A stretch of DNA of 64,000 bases from Paralichthys olivaceus (Eukaryota > Chordata > Actinopteri > Pleuronectiformes > Paralichthyidae). The stretch is taken from positions 7,656,986-7,720,985 of the forward strand of contig NC_091116.1 of NCBI RefSeq assembly GCF_024713975.1. The letters are read 5' to 3'. The position numbers and the translations under genes were made by a program. Under the pieces are notes generated by a model that saw nothing but the letters and a program-made list of their open reading frames with translations, had not been told where the DNA came from and made no database searches. Of this stretch, positions 1 through 31,141 are shown piece after piece (within the stretch, counting starts at the first letter, position 1; each line of letters starts with the position of its first letter).

Positions 1-13
1 GCTGTGAACTCAC

Positions 14-2451
14 TAGTGATGGTTCCAGCCAGAGCCAACACAAACTGGTGCTCCTGGGAGTTGTGGTCCTCGGTTTTCACCTCCGTGTCCAACGACCCGA
101 CAAAGCTCTCCAGAGTCTGAGCAGCTACAGCCAGAAAGGACTGGAGCTTCCCCTGCTCCATCAGCACACACACATACAGCTCCTCCATTCAGCTGCCCGA
201 TATCAAAATGTCACAGTTAAATGCTGTTTAACCACTTTTACAACTCACATCAGCCAGCCAGTGTGGGATCGTGTCCTCAGAGGCAGAGCAGCTCCACAGC
301 AGACTGCAGGTGGCAGATCCCAGAGCAGAGCAGAAGTCGGCCTGCTGTTGCAGCTCTGTGCCGCTCTGCCACAACTGTTCGCGTAACAGCAGCTTCTCCT
401 GCACGCACATTCACATACAAGTGGTAGCGCACATGTTGTTTTGTTGTAATAAAAACTGAATCTAAAATAATCCTAGCAATGTTTTTTCACAAGTGTGTTT
501 CATCTAAATTGCATGAAATATTGTTTTCTTGACCCTAGAACTGGCCATTTACATTTTAATACTTCATTTACATCAGGAGCAGGTTCTCTCTACGGAGGCC
601 GCCATGTTTTTTTTACAATATTCCAGACTGTCACTAAAAAATGTCACTAAATTATTCATACACAGTCAGATATAACGCTGCCTAACCTCTCTCTCTTTCT
701 GACATTCAGTCTGCGCTGCTTCCAGTCGCGACTGAAGGTGCAGAAGCTCCTGTCGCAACTGCTCTTGTTCCTTCACAAGGTGTTCATTCACTGCAGGTAT
801 GCACACACACACACACACACACACACACAGGCACACACGTTACATGCTGTCTATGTACATGCAATACACTCAACAAAATGTTTAACCAAAGGTGTAGCTC
901 TGCAGTTAAAGCTGCTTCAACTACACCACCTACAGTTCTACATGCACATATAACAACATACTAACTAACCCTAACATGTTTTTTGTAAAAAATGGCAACA
1001 ACTTGGTGTAATATTTAGAAATACCACATTAATTTTTGGATTATGTAACATTATCAATTCAATTATTGTTGAACAAAAGTTATTGACACATTCAATGCAG
1101 GGTCATACCTGTACCTGAGTATGAAAGATAACAATGTCAACATGAATTGATGATTCTATCACATTCCGCTCCTCACAGCAGTATATAACAATCATTTGAA
1201 ATAATCATTTATTAATAACTTGTGATTGAACACATCCTTGATGAGCAGAAGTAAATAGATGGATGGATGTATCAATAAAAAATAACTAACCCTTTACTTT
1301 CGGGCCACATAAGAATCTTATATGAGGTGAAAAGCTCTTCTGAGGTAGGTTCTGAGATTTTGGTGCCATCTAGGACGACTCCTTGTGGAAGAATATGATA
1401 CCTACCAACCACCATTCAAATTCAAAGAGAGAACTTGTTTTATTGACCAATGGGGTTTCTCGGTTCTCTAAACAAAACTGGCCTCAGGTTCTACAGAAAC
1501 ACAAATCACTTTTGCTCCACATTTCACACAGATATTTGTTGGAAAAGTAAGAGCATGTAGAACTTGTAATTCGGTAAAAAAAAAAAAAAACATTTGTGAC
1601 TCGTTGCAGCAGATTCAAGCAGATGGAGTGTTTGTGGTTGAAGTGGAAAAAAACTTTGTGACAGGTGATGTTTAGCAGAAGCGTACCTGTCTGGGCTGTT
1701 CGAGCTTTGTGCAGTTTCTCTATCAGGCCCCGATTCAGAACTCTGGGCACGAAGTCTCTCAGCTGCATGACCTCTGTGGTCAACTTCTCCAAGTCACATT
1801 TCCTCACTCTGACAAAGTCATCCTATAAGAAAATTCATAATGCAAACATGAATCTGAACAAGTGCGGCGCTCACATCAAGTGTATTTTGGCTTAATCACA
1901 GTGCTTGATTTGAGGTCAAGCCTACATTAGTATTAATATTTTATGAAAACATATTTACTAGCTAAGTGTTCCTATCCTGAATTAGCATTACAGATATCTG
2001 CATTCCAACTAGTTCAAACTTAATAATGCAATGAGGGGTATCTATTATTCAGTTTGTTTATCTGCAACTGAATTGTAGATATCTAGAATGAAAGCTCCAG
2101 TATGCATTAACGACAGACATGCTTTGAATTTTTCTATTTTAACTTCATAACAAATATCTGCAACTTTGATTCTGCCTCGTCAAAGTACAATTGTCTTGAA
2201 TTGGTGATCTGAAGAGGCAAAAACTGATTGCAATAGCGATCAAATGTTAAAGTAGCTAGCCATAGCAAATCCACCAGGTTTCTAACCCATGTGGGCTCCT
2301 TCAAATGAGCCCGGACAGCAGTGGGGGGGTGGAAATGGCTCATCCACACATGTTATTGATTTCGCGTGATTGATCATCATTATGGACATAATCAATGAAG
2401 GACATTTACCTTTCCTCCATAACTCTGAGCCACACTTTTCCCGCCTGACAT
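14..2451 (-). CDS. hsf2bp: HSF2BP (MEILB2), partial: first five coding exons
   Basis: Heat-shock factor 2-binding protein, a meiotic factor that binds BRCA2 and helps load recombinases at double-strand breaks. Exons on the minus strand are 2451-2410, 1822-1687, 790-687, 398-249 and 152-14, each bounded by AG/GT sites; about 190 residues are visible and the gene runs off the left edge. The chosen start gives MSGGKSVAQSYGGK, which joins in frame to DDFVRVRKCDLEKLTTEVMQ, a strongly conserved HSF2BP N-terminus. A coiled-coil follows (NEHLVKEQEQLRQELLHLQ), then the Cys-containing segment QQADFCSALGSATCSLLW and the start of the ARM-like part (TLESFVGSLD, FVLALAG). An ATG at 2420 is out of frame with exon 2. 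The intron before exon 3 ends in a long TG repeat. Orthology comes from remembered family sequence, not a search. Confidence 0.9.
802..829. repeat. (CA)n microsatellite at hsf2bp exon 3 acceptor
   Basis: About 14 CA units. On the transcribed minus strand this is a (TG)n run ending about 11 nt before the start of exon 3 (790), where a pyrimidine tract would normally lie. Confidence 0.95.
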
Positions 2452-2692
2452 CTTCTTCTTCCTCTCACGTCCACACTATCCCTCCGACCTCCAGGGGGCA
2501 AGACGGGGGATGGAGTTCCCGCCCGGTTTCAAACGCCAAGGTGAGCCCGACTCCAGTCCGGGTTTTGTGCTTCTCCCGCCGGCCACAGCAGCTTATCTCC
2601 TCTCCCTTTGTGTTCGAGTCCTCTCCTCTCTGGTTCACATCTATGCGGAGCCGGGAAGCCTGGAGAGAACCGCCTCCGTCCGCAGCTCCTTC
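2452..2692. promoter_or_regulatory. Bidirectional hsf2bp/ankrd10 promoter
   Basis: Only 241 bp separate the two start codons, which point away from each other, so both genes must share this GC-rich interval plus their 5' leaders. It contains a CTCF-like core, CTCCAGGGGGCAAGA, around 2488-2502. No TATA box is obvious. The promoter assignment is inferred from position and composition. Confidence 0.6.
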
Positions 2693-10336
<7,644 letters not shown>

Positions 10337-11643
10337 GCAGAGGGTTAGCGTCCAAAGCCTGGCCCCTGGAGATGTCCTCTGGAGATGATATGCTGTCCCT
10401 TAACTTTAAAGTATCACTTATATTTTGGGAAAGATCTTTAGTCGCTAAATCTAAAGTCACTACTACAGATAAGTAGGTCATTCAGATAATCTTTAAACAC
10501 AGACCCCCAGATATTTCCAGGATTTTTTAAGAGTTGACCTGGGACTCTGTATCAGCATCCGTCCCCGCTGGCTAGTTTTCCCAATTAAGAGCTATTTAGT
10601 AGGATTGTATGGTGTTGTGTGTGTGTGTGTGTGTACCTTTAGGCTGTCCTCTCTCAATGTGTCCTGATCTGCCGTCCTTCAGCAGGGAGGAGCAACTGCA
10701 CGGAAACTGACAACCTCCCAGCTCGCCTTGATCTACCAAAGGGAATGTGTTTTGCAGCTTTTAATTTGAAATCATTTGTTTTGTTGTATTTATACTTTAG
10801 AGCAGGTGAATGTACTGTCATTTTTATAAAGCATACTGTATATTGGGACATGTAGACTGGGCTGTCTGTGGGGAACTGCACAAAGTGCCAAAGGCTGTTT
10901 TATACTTTATACTCTGGTTTAGCCTCTTTTCCTATTAAACCTTTTTTGCAGTTTGATTAAAAAAAATGGAAGTGAATGAGTCTTTTGAGAATATGTCATC
11001 AGAATTGAGCCTAAAGCAAAAACAAATCCAGTGAGCAGCGGTTTTGTGTTGATGAGAGGTCAGAGGAGAGCGGTCAGACTGGAGCGACACGTCCAATGTT
11101 GAGGTGGGTGATCTACAAAAGCAGAGGTTCCTCTTCTGAATTCTGGTTGAGTCACAATCTGGAATCAACATTGAGAATCCACAAAGCTAACCTGCTTTTA
11201 TTGAAACTCTTTGTTGCTGTCCACACAACTGCTGCTCAGTGGATAGTTTTGTTTTTGGCTCTAGTCTGAGTGAAAACTCCAAAATCCACGAGATCTGCAG
11301 TTTCAGAGTCAATGATATCACATGTTTTCATCATTCAGATGTTTGATGTGAACATTAACTGAAGCTCTAGTTGCATGACACCTAATTTAAATTCATTCCT
11401 TTTTTCCTTAATTTAAAAACCAACCCTGGAGCAGTGGGAACAAGCCCAGCTGCTCAGAACACCTCCCCTGCCCAGGGCCTCCATCACAGCTCGGAATACT
11501 ATTTTCAAAAAATGCTTTATTTCTAATCTTAAGTGTCACTTAACATCATAAATTATTAAAAAGAGCAAAATGCAGGTTACAACAGTAGCTCAAGCAGTTT
11601 CTGATGAAAACACGATGTGAAGAGCAGCTCATGTAACAGCTCA
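10337..11643. other. ankrd10/ccdc14 convergent 3' interval
   Basis: This is the 3' UTR of ankrd10 (to about 10960), a gap, and the 3' UTR of ccdc14. ATTAAA lies at 10934-10939 on the plus strand. The reverse complement of TTTATT at 11516-11521 gives AATAAA for ccdc14. A short TG run is present near 10613-10634. I see no further gene. Confidence 0.7.
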
Positions 11644-14600
11644 TCACCTCCTCAGATCTAGCTGCATGGTCTTCTGCAGGCTGGCTATGCTGGCGTCCAG
11701 AGCTGCCAGGCCGTCTCTGAACGCCGCCTCGTCTCTGGTGTCGAAGGTCGACCCTGATCTCATGCTGCAGTCAGACCACAGAGATTCCACATCGCACTGG
11801 GACAGCGTGGAGTCCGACTGCAGCCCGCACGACTGGGCTGCGCCCAAACAGTGGGACTGGTCGTTTTGGGGGGCCGCAGGTTTGTCTGAGGGGCTTCTCT
11901 CTCTCTGCGCGACCACGTGCTCAGTGGGTGTGGGATCCAACCGGCCGAGAGACATCAGGTACTGAGTGACGCGCTCGTTGAGGGGCTGGTGTGGTGTCGT
12001 CGGCAGAGACTGGACAACTGTAGAACAAACTGATGACTCCTGACTCTGAAGCTTTCTGAAACAGACGGCGTGGAGAACAGTGAAGGTCTCCCAGTTATAG
12101 AATCCATTGCTTGTGGTCGAGGAGCTTTACTTTACTCTCAGCATCAAACACGCACCTCTTCAAGTTTGCTATCTGCTCCAGTCTTTGTTGGGCAAGTGAG
12201 GCCAACTCACTCTTCTCTCGCTCCGTGTCAACCAGCCGGCTTCGAGTTGCTTCCAGGTCTGCACGCAAACACCACATCAGCACAATCTCCGCCACTGTCC
12301 TGCAGGGCCCTCACGCCAGGCAGCGCACATTTCAATCTATTTTACATTCTGTATCTCGCCGCTTATTTATCGTTGCTTTTCATATTAAACTTTGAAATCT
12401 GATGTCGTATTTGCTGTTTCCTTTTCATCAGTTTCTATCAGATACTGTATTTTCAAAACTATACATGAATTAACTAAATTGAAGGAACCTTAGTAGTGAC
12501 ATTGTTTAAATTTGATTACTCTCATGGTAAATTATTTTGTGAGTGTCTGATTACAGAACCTGTCCTGATGGCTGCGTTCTCTGCCTCTCGACCCCTCAGC
12601 TGGCTCTGTGCGTCCTGAAGATCTCTCCGTAGCTCTGCCAGGTCATGCTGCAGTTCTTGCAGTCGGGACTGAGCTGTGGAAACCTCCTCCTGCAGAATCG
12701 TCACTGTGGAGACACACGGGTCAAATTAATCACACCCATTTTAGTCCCATCTGTAAACGTGACACACACAAATTACCTTCTGAGTTACTCTCTGTGTGCT
12801 GTTGTCTCTCTGTTTTCTCTTTCTCCTTCAACTGCTGGTTCAGGATCCTCACGCGCCTGACACACAGACACACACATTTTAATGTCACAAAAACTCATGT
12901 GGGTGCACACACACACACAAACACATAGAGTCAGTGAGGGTCCATGTGTGGAGCCTGAAGCGAGGACCGGGCTGCAGTACCTGCGGAGCTGAAGGTTGTG
13001 CTCGTGCAGCGACGACAGGTCTGGAGCACTGTCAGTGTGGATGTTTAAACCACCATCATTCAGCAGTGGTGAGGACACAGCCTGCTCCAGGTGACGGAGC
13101 AGCCTCTCTGCTACACTGCCTGTGCACACACACACACACACACACACACACGGAGTGAGAAGCTCCTGAGTTTCTCAGACCAGTTTGGTTGTGTTGTATT
13201 TTTTGTAAGTATTTGGTTGTGTTGTGGGTATTTTCAGAATGTTTCCTATGTTCCCTCAGAAAGATGTTCAGAAACAGCCCTGTGACTCAAAGGTAACACT
13301 GAGTAATCACTGTATCGAGTTTACTTGGCTTGTGTGGTAATAGGAGATTGTGTAGTGCAGGTTACCTTGTCCGGTGATCAAAGCCTTGAGTTCTCCAAGC
13401 AAATGCTGGACTGTCTTCTCCTTCACTTCTGTCTCTGCGCTGCGCTCTGCCCTGCTGTGTGTGTCCTGAGGAATTTCATGAACCTTCGGGGTACAACTGT
13501 GTGTATATGAGAGTGTGTGTCCGGCAGCTGCAGGTACATCTGCGGCAGCGCGCAGGGTGTTGGTGTCTCTCACAGGAACAAAATCCTCCTCGTCACTATC
13601 GCGCTCCGGAGCTTTGGGCACAGCCGGGCACTCTGTCTGACCAGGAGGCGGCTGAGAGGATGACTGGTGCACGGACAGGAGGACGGAGGTGGGGGGTGGA
13701 GGGATGGAGGGATGGGGTGGAGGGGCAGAGGGGCAGTGGTGAGCTTTGGTGTGAGCTCGCCTCAGAGTTGGATGCAGCTTCACCCCCGAGTGTGCAGCTG
13801 GAGTGGGGGACTGATGTGTTGGAGTGGTGCTGCCTGTTCCACGCTGGCCGGACTGAGGATTCTTGTGGACTGGAGGTGGAGACGGAGAGAAGATGTGGCG
13901 ACATTAGATGACTGTGAAGCCACTGGTTTCTAAGGCATCAAAGCCACATTACCAGTAAAACAGGCTGATATGTCTAAATAAATAAAGCAAAGGTTCATTT
14001 AAAAAGCGGAGAACAGCTCTAGGGTTAGGGTTACTGCTCTATATGTCCCTAACAATATGCTTCCAATGTAACCCGTCAAAACACACACACCTACCTGTCT
14101 TTTTAGGAACATTCTTCATGGGCTTCTTCCCCAGCAAGGTGGATGGTCTTGATTTGGCTGCTCCACACGTCACTGCTCTATGAGGTCTAGGAGAGGCTTT
14201 TACACACAATAGGATTTGTTTATTTGACTAACGACTGGCTGCTCTATCAACGACCATCACATTAATGAAACTCATCCAACCTGTCGTGTCAGTCTGAAGG
14301 ATGCCGCTGAGCAAGGCAGCACAGCGGTCCAGACCCTGGTGGAGAGTGGTGACCTGACAGTACAGGACACAGCAGTGAGCATCACATCTGTGCACATCTG
14401 TACTGACTACACATTGTTTAGGAGAGTGCTTTTTTTAGCTTTGCACTTCATTATTAATTCTCCACTAACTCCATTCACCTGCTCCTCTGAGTCTGAGGAG
14501 TACAGAGAGTAGGCCGGCTCGGGGCGCGCGGACGGCCCCGGATTCACTCTGAAAACACAAGTTAGACGCATGTAAGTATAATGAGGATGTAGCATAACAT

Positions 14601-15434
14601 TTTTAATAAAGGCGTGTACTCACTGTCGCCTGGTCGGCTGCACTTTGACTCCTCCCGTCAGCCTCCCTGACGTCACCACCTGCCAATCACAATCAACACG
14701 CCACACATTTCAAACTGCTGTCGTCCTGAAGCATCCTTTATTGAATGTGAGACACTGTGGAATTTAGAAACACATGTGACAGCCCTGTGGTCGTCAGGGG
14801 TGTTTTTAAATCTAGGGCCAGAGGAAGGATTCCTGTTCTTAGCTTTGACCCCTTGATACGTTTGCTGCAACAAGATTCAGATTCATAGGATTGACTTGAA
14901 TATATCTTTGTAATCTTGGTTTAAATTAATATCTTTTGACATTTTTTCTTCAAATGCAGCAAATAACTTCCCTCTAATTGTGTTCAAGCAGCATGATAAA
15001 TTATATCTATGCACATATTGTAATTCAACTTCCTCAAAAACATTGAAGCTTTGTAGACAAAATATAGTTTTTCTCAGTCATATTTTCTGTTAATGCAGAC
15101 ATTGTTTACTTTATTTAACCCCATAATGTGAGTTTACGAATATATTCATTATATTATTGAAGCAAGTGCAAGGTTTACAACATGTATGCAAGTTCTGATC
15201 TTTGTTTGCTCGTGATCTAACTGTCTTTGCATCCATAATTTTACTTGTAAGTAAACACACCAGAGCTAAATGTGACAGATCGCTGACTTAAGTATGGGAC
15301 AAACTCATTAACCCTCGTCAGTCGTGTTGACAGACGTCTGTTGTCACTACTGACACATGAGTAACACGTGTCAAACATCCAGACACTGAGAGTTAGCTCT
15401 CCTAGCTTACCTTGTGTTTAGCCGTAGCTTTCAT
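11644..15434 (-). CDS. ccdc14: Coiled-coil domain-containing protein 14
   Basis: A centriolar-satellite protein that in mammals restrains centriole duplication. Eleven minus-strand exons: 15434-15411, 14679-14624, 14548-14479, 14353-14281, 14196-14095, 13869-13366, 13119-12981, 12856-12777, 12704-12560, 12258-12157 and 12055-11644, totalling 1707 nt (568 residues; the human protein is over 900). Family landmarks are AYSLYSSDSEEQ, the HQGLDRCAALLSGILQ block, HLLGELKALITGQ, NLQLRRVRILNQQLKEKEKT, and the C-terminal FRDGLAALDASIASLQK, which closely matches the human FRNGLAALDANIARLQK. The central part after LNQQL is predicted coiled-coil (VSTAQSRLQELQHDLAELRR). Exon 6 (504 nt) is proline/serine-rich and low in conservation. 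The exon 6 acceptor at 13870-13871 was preferred because one further upstream brings an in-frame stop. Exon 7 follows a TG repeat. Confidence 0.9.
13125..13151. repeat. (CA)n microsatellite at ccdc14 exon 7 acceptor
   Basis: Reads as (TG)n on the transcribed strand and lies immediately before the CACAG acceptor of exon 7 (exon start 13119). Confidence 0.95.
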
Positions 15435-16360
15435 AGTGAACGACACTTCCTGTTCTCCTCAAGCTGCTGTTCTCTCACCGTCAGCTTTGACTTTGAGCTC
15501 CGGAGTGTCTCCTTCCTCCACGGCTGTCCTCCGTGCCCACAGCTTCCGGTTTGTTTGAAATTGGAAACAGACGGTCAGCCAATCACAGAGGATTAAGTAG
15601 TGGGCGGAGCTACAGAAGCAGGAAGCATCAGTTGGTTGAAAATGCGTATCAGTGACTTTGCACGAACATCCTACGTTACTCATTACCGCAGTACGCATGC
15701 ACCTCACCAGCTTTTGACATCGAGACACCATCATTTTTCATCAAATAAAATAAACAATGAGAAATGGTGTATTGTAAGTCTTAAAATAGATTAAATATTG
15801 TATTTATTATAAACATCCAGATTAAAATGATCAGCCCTGAGACATTCTTTGTCCCCACATGACCCCCGAGTGCCAGCATCAGCACCGAGGGCTGGGACGT
15901 TCACAAACTTCTAGTTTACTGGAGCAGGACACACTGAAGCTGTTTCACGTTGGGCATGAAGTTCAGTGACAGCTCATTACCTGCACTCAACTGATGTTTT
16001 CATTCTCAATGATTAATGACCAATCACGACATATTTATACAGTTGGAACTTGCTTTTAATCTTCAAGTCTTTGCTTGGAACACAATTATTTATTGTTCTC
16101 TCTTCTCAGACATTAACCATTTTCATGCAAGTGATAATTTAAAAAAAATAGAATAAAACAAAAAAACTTTCCACAACATGCAGGTCTGTGAAGATTAAGA
16201 ACGTTAGGGAGAAATATCTGGTTTCTCTATTTAAACATCTCACTTGACATATTCTGTTTTCCATTGAAACAAAATCAGTGATAGAACCGCAACAAGCTAA
16301 ACAGCAAATAAGAGCAGCTCAGGTCCATGTGTGGGTGGCTGGGCTGCACCAATATTCCCT
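15435..16360. other. ccdc14 upstream region and ddx4 3' UTR
   Basis: From 15435 to about 15600 lies the likely ccdc14 promoter and 5' leader, with an ETS-like CTTCCGG near 15543 and a CCAAT box in AGCCAATCAC near 15578. From about 16085 to 16360 is the ddx4 3' UTR; TTTATT at 16089-16094 is AATAAA on the minus strand. No other gene is seen. Confidence 0.55.
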
Positions 16361-22141
<5,781 letters not shown>

Positions 22142-24487
22142 TTTTTATTTATTTTTTGCTGAAAAACACAAGTTTACATTCAGGTTCCCTTTCTAAGATG
22201 TTTTTCAGAAATGAAAGGAGTGTTGAAAGGGGTAAAGATCCCCACAAATCAGCTCATATGCTGGAGTGTGGCATTGATAAGGGGTTTGCACCTTGTACTG
22301 GCAAATAATCTATGAAATGTTATTTCAAGAAATGTACAAACATTATAAGTGTAAACTCTGATTTGCAGATGCTTTCGCCATTTGAAAAAAGGACAAAGTT
22401 ACCGAAATACCGCGAGACTTCAGTGAGCAGCGGTTTCTATCAGCCTCGTGCGTTTTTTGCTAGCTCATCTTAAGCTAACCCTTAACTAAAACTACGAATT
22501 GAAACTTTTATTTTCCCGCTTCTTTCTTCTTCTCCTTCTTCAATAACCCCCCTTTAGAAACGTTCAACCCGCAAAATGAAGCTAAACCACATGTGGCTAA
22601 CACCATTGCCGCCATTACTTTGTTAGCTTGGTGGCTAATTGCGCCGCACACACGAAGAGCGGGACAAGCACCTGCTACATGGATGTAACCGCACAAACCA
22701 ACGCAAAATAATAGAACTCACGCAAAATACGAATTAGTCCCGTGTCTTAAAATGTTTCAGGAAGTAACTGCGGGATGTGTAATAGCAGGAAATACATCAT
22801 TGATTTACCAAATGTGTGTGAGGAAGAGCTCGGTGGTCGTCTCGTGCCGTCGCGGTGCACTTCAGCTCGTGGGTCACGTCTCGTGTCGGGGCCGTGTGCA
22901 GACAGCAGAGCGCGCACCGTGCACGGCGACAGGTGCCCAGGGTTGCCAGTTCCGCTGCCTTCGCCCCCACCAACGGGACTACTTTCACAAAAACGAATGG
23001 TGTGGTGTCAGATGGTTGTGTGACTTGAGTTGATTTGCTTTTTGCTCGCATACTAAACAACTCTGGAGTGAATTATCCCACTTGGTTTCTGATCACCCCA
23101 ATTTCACTTAATTTTGACAGATGTGTTAATGGCATCCATGGCAATATCCTCAGCTGATCAATCTGATTCTTACTTCTTTTTTTTTAATTCACACAAATCA
23201 TTTCATACATTTGAATTCAATTAATAATTCTAGTTCAGTTGATTTACCCAAGGTCATTAATCGTATGTGTCATTGATGAAAAAACAGCCTAATCCAAGTA
23301 AAATCTCAGTAACAGTACATTTTAATCTGACATGAAATACCATGTGAAACAAACCCAGTCAGCTGTTTTATCATAGTTGTGTTGAAATAAAAAAAAAGAT
23401 TGTTAAATGAAAAGTTATTTGTAATTCACAGCTTCCTTCATGTTTATGTTTATTCTTTGCTAACCAGTAACCAGCAGGATTGTGGGCCATATAATGACAA
23501 GTACTTCTAAATGACAGAGTTAAACAGACACACATGGAAAGGAAAAGAGAAATAAATTAGAAATAATGTGGAAGTTGCATACTTGTTACAGCCCTGATCC
23601 ATTATTTTTAATACAAATTACTGTATAAAAAAGGAAGTGAATGGAGACAGTAAATTTCACCATGGTGAAAGGGTCTTTTTATGTTAACCTGGAGGTTCCT
23701 CTTATACAGGCAGCAGTGAAATTAATATAAAACCTAGTGACAACATTCTAAATGCAGTGTTCACTCACAGCCAATGAGGAAATACAGCTACTGAAAAAAA
23801 AGACCTAATAATTCAGTATTTAAACACTAACAATTAAATCTGCAAGCAGCAATGAAGAGCTCTGGCACATTTGTGCACGTTGTGGGATGCTGGAGATCCA
23901 TAGTGACATGATCTTTGGATTCTTCAGAAAAAGAGCAGCATATGATGACAAATGATTGGTCCTTTCAAATTAGATATAGATCCTGTCTGTATTCTCACTC
24001 TTTTCAAAAGTGAATACACTACTACTCTATATGACATCATCATCTGTATTCATGGTGATGCCACAATGATGTAATTCCTTCCGTTTCATTATTGAATGAT
24101 GATGTTTGAGAGCCTGTTGCACAGAAAAAAATGGTTACACTCAAGAATGTGGATGTAAGTTCATTCATTAAGTAATTATGAAAATATAAAACATATCCAT
24201 GTTGGTTTAATAAACTTAAATCCCAATATACAAATATATTTGTTGTTTTTCATTAAATTAGAAGCTATGATTCTCCTGTATCCTACTGGTGCACATGCAC
24301 GTTCACAATGTGGCCCTCTGGTATTTGTGGCCCTCTCTATCATTAAAGTTTCCCCTCCCTGATATATGTTAACTGTACATGATAGATAAAGACATGTTAT
24401 ACTGCAAATAAATAATGGGGTTAATGGGGCCTGTGTAGCAGATGCATACAATCACTATGATTATTATTGATGCAACCATACAATGAT

Positions 24488-24488
<1 letters not shown>

Positions 24489-24559
<71 letters not shown>
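24489..24559. repeat. (GT)n microsatellite upstream of ube3a
   Basis: A perfect run of about 35 GT units, the longest dinucleotide repeat in the window, about 180 bp before the putative ube3a transcription start. Confidence 0.98.
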
Positions 24560-24560
<1 letters not shown>

Positions 24561-24705
24561 TCATATTCCATGCATTCCACAGTGGGGATGTTATTTGCTG
24601 TATATGAATGATCACCCATGATGTTATGGTGAACATGGTGACTCCAGTTCCTTGTAGCATCACGATCCACTTCCACTCCGCCAGGTCTTGTAGCAAGGAC
24701 GCAGT

Positions 24706-24715
24706 GCATTGTGGG
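24706..24715 (-). promoter_or_regulatory. ZNF143/Staf-like core in ube3a promoter
   Basis: The minus strand reads CCCACAATGC, matching the core CCCAnnATGC of the ZNF143/Staf element found near many housekeeping start sites. It lies 25-34 bp before the first upstream ATG. No TATA box is seen. This is a motif match only. Confidence 0.4.
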
Positions 24716-24739
24716 ACGTGGGCTGACGGTGAAGTCAAG

Positions 24740-24790
24740 ATGGCTGTGGACCTGAAGCAGGGTGAAGAGCCTGCAGTAGAGAGGCCGTGA
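24740..24790 (+). other. Upstream ORF 1 in ube3a leader
   Basis: A 16-codon ORF, MAVDLKQGEEPAVERP, with a strong start context (AAGATGG). It stops 144 nt before the main ATG. Its presence in mRNA depends on the transcription start, which is inferred. Confidence 0.4.
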
Positions 24791-24862
24791 ATGAAGTTTT
24801 ATACAGAAAATCTGTCGTCGCTGCCCGTTCACACTCAGACCGTCGTGCTGGTGAAGTCGTAA
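24791..24862 (+). other. Upstream ORF 2 in ube3a leader
   Basis: A 23-codon ORF beginning MKFYTENLSSLPVH. Its ATG directly abuts the stop of upstream ORF 1 (TGAATG), so the two are contiguous and in the same frame. It ends 72 nt before the main start. Confidence 0.38.
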
Positions 24863-24934
24863 TCGACCCGCTCCGGACTCGGCACATTTACAAACAAGCA
24901 GCAGAATCGCGAACAACTGAGGATAAAGTCTCGT

Positions 24935-31141
<6,207 letters not shown>

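Larger units (their letters stand above)
22142..24934. other. ddx4-ube3a divergent intergenic region
   Basis: 22142-22158 is the ddx4 leader, preceded on the minus strand by an intron. 22400-23000 is GC-richer and probably holds the ddx4 first exon and promoter. 23040-24480 is AT-rich with no gene. 24489-24559 is a TG repeat and 24600-24934 is the ube3a promoter and leader. The overlapping ORFs at 22752-23060 have no recognisable protein. Confidence 0.6.

Noticed and set aside
2410-2420. ATG at 2420 as the hsf2bp start (MEE...)
   Set aside because: It is out of frame with exon 2; the ATG at 2451 gives a continuous frame into the conserved HSF2BP sequence.
2510-2692. N-terminal extension of ankrd10 from the ATG at 2510
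   Set aside because: The frame is open, but the extra residues resemble nothing in ANKRD10 orthologues and would occupy the leader of a bidirectional promoter.
22752-23060. Overlapping ORFs on both strands between ddx4 and ube3a
   Set aside because: GC-rich promoter-like DNA with no recognisable domain, splice context or protein-like composition.
24421-24916. Minus-strand ORFs rich in Thr-His
   Set aside because: They are translations of the GT microsatellite and its flanks.
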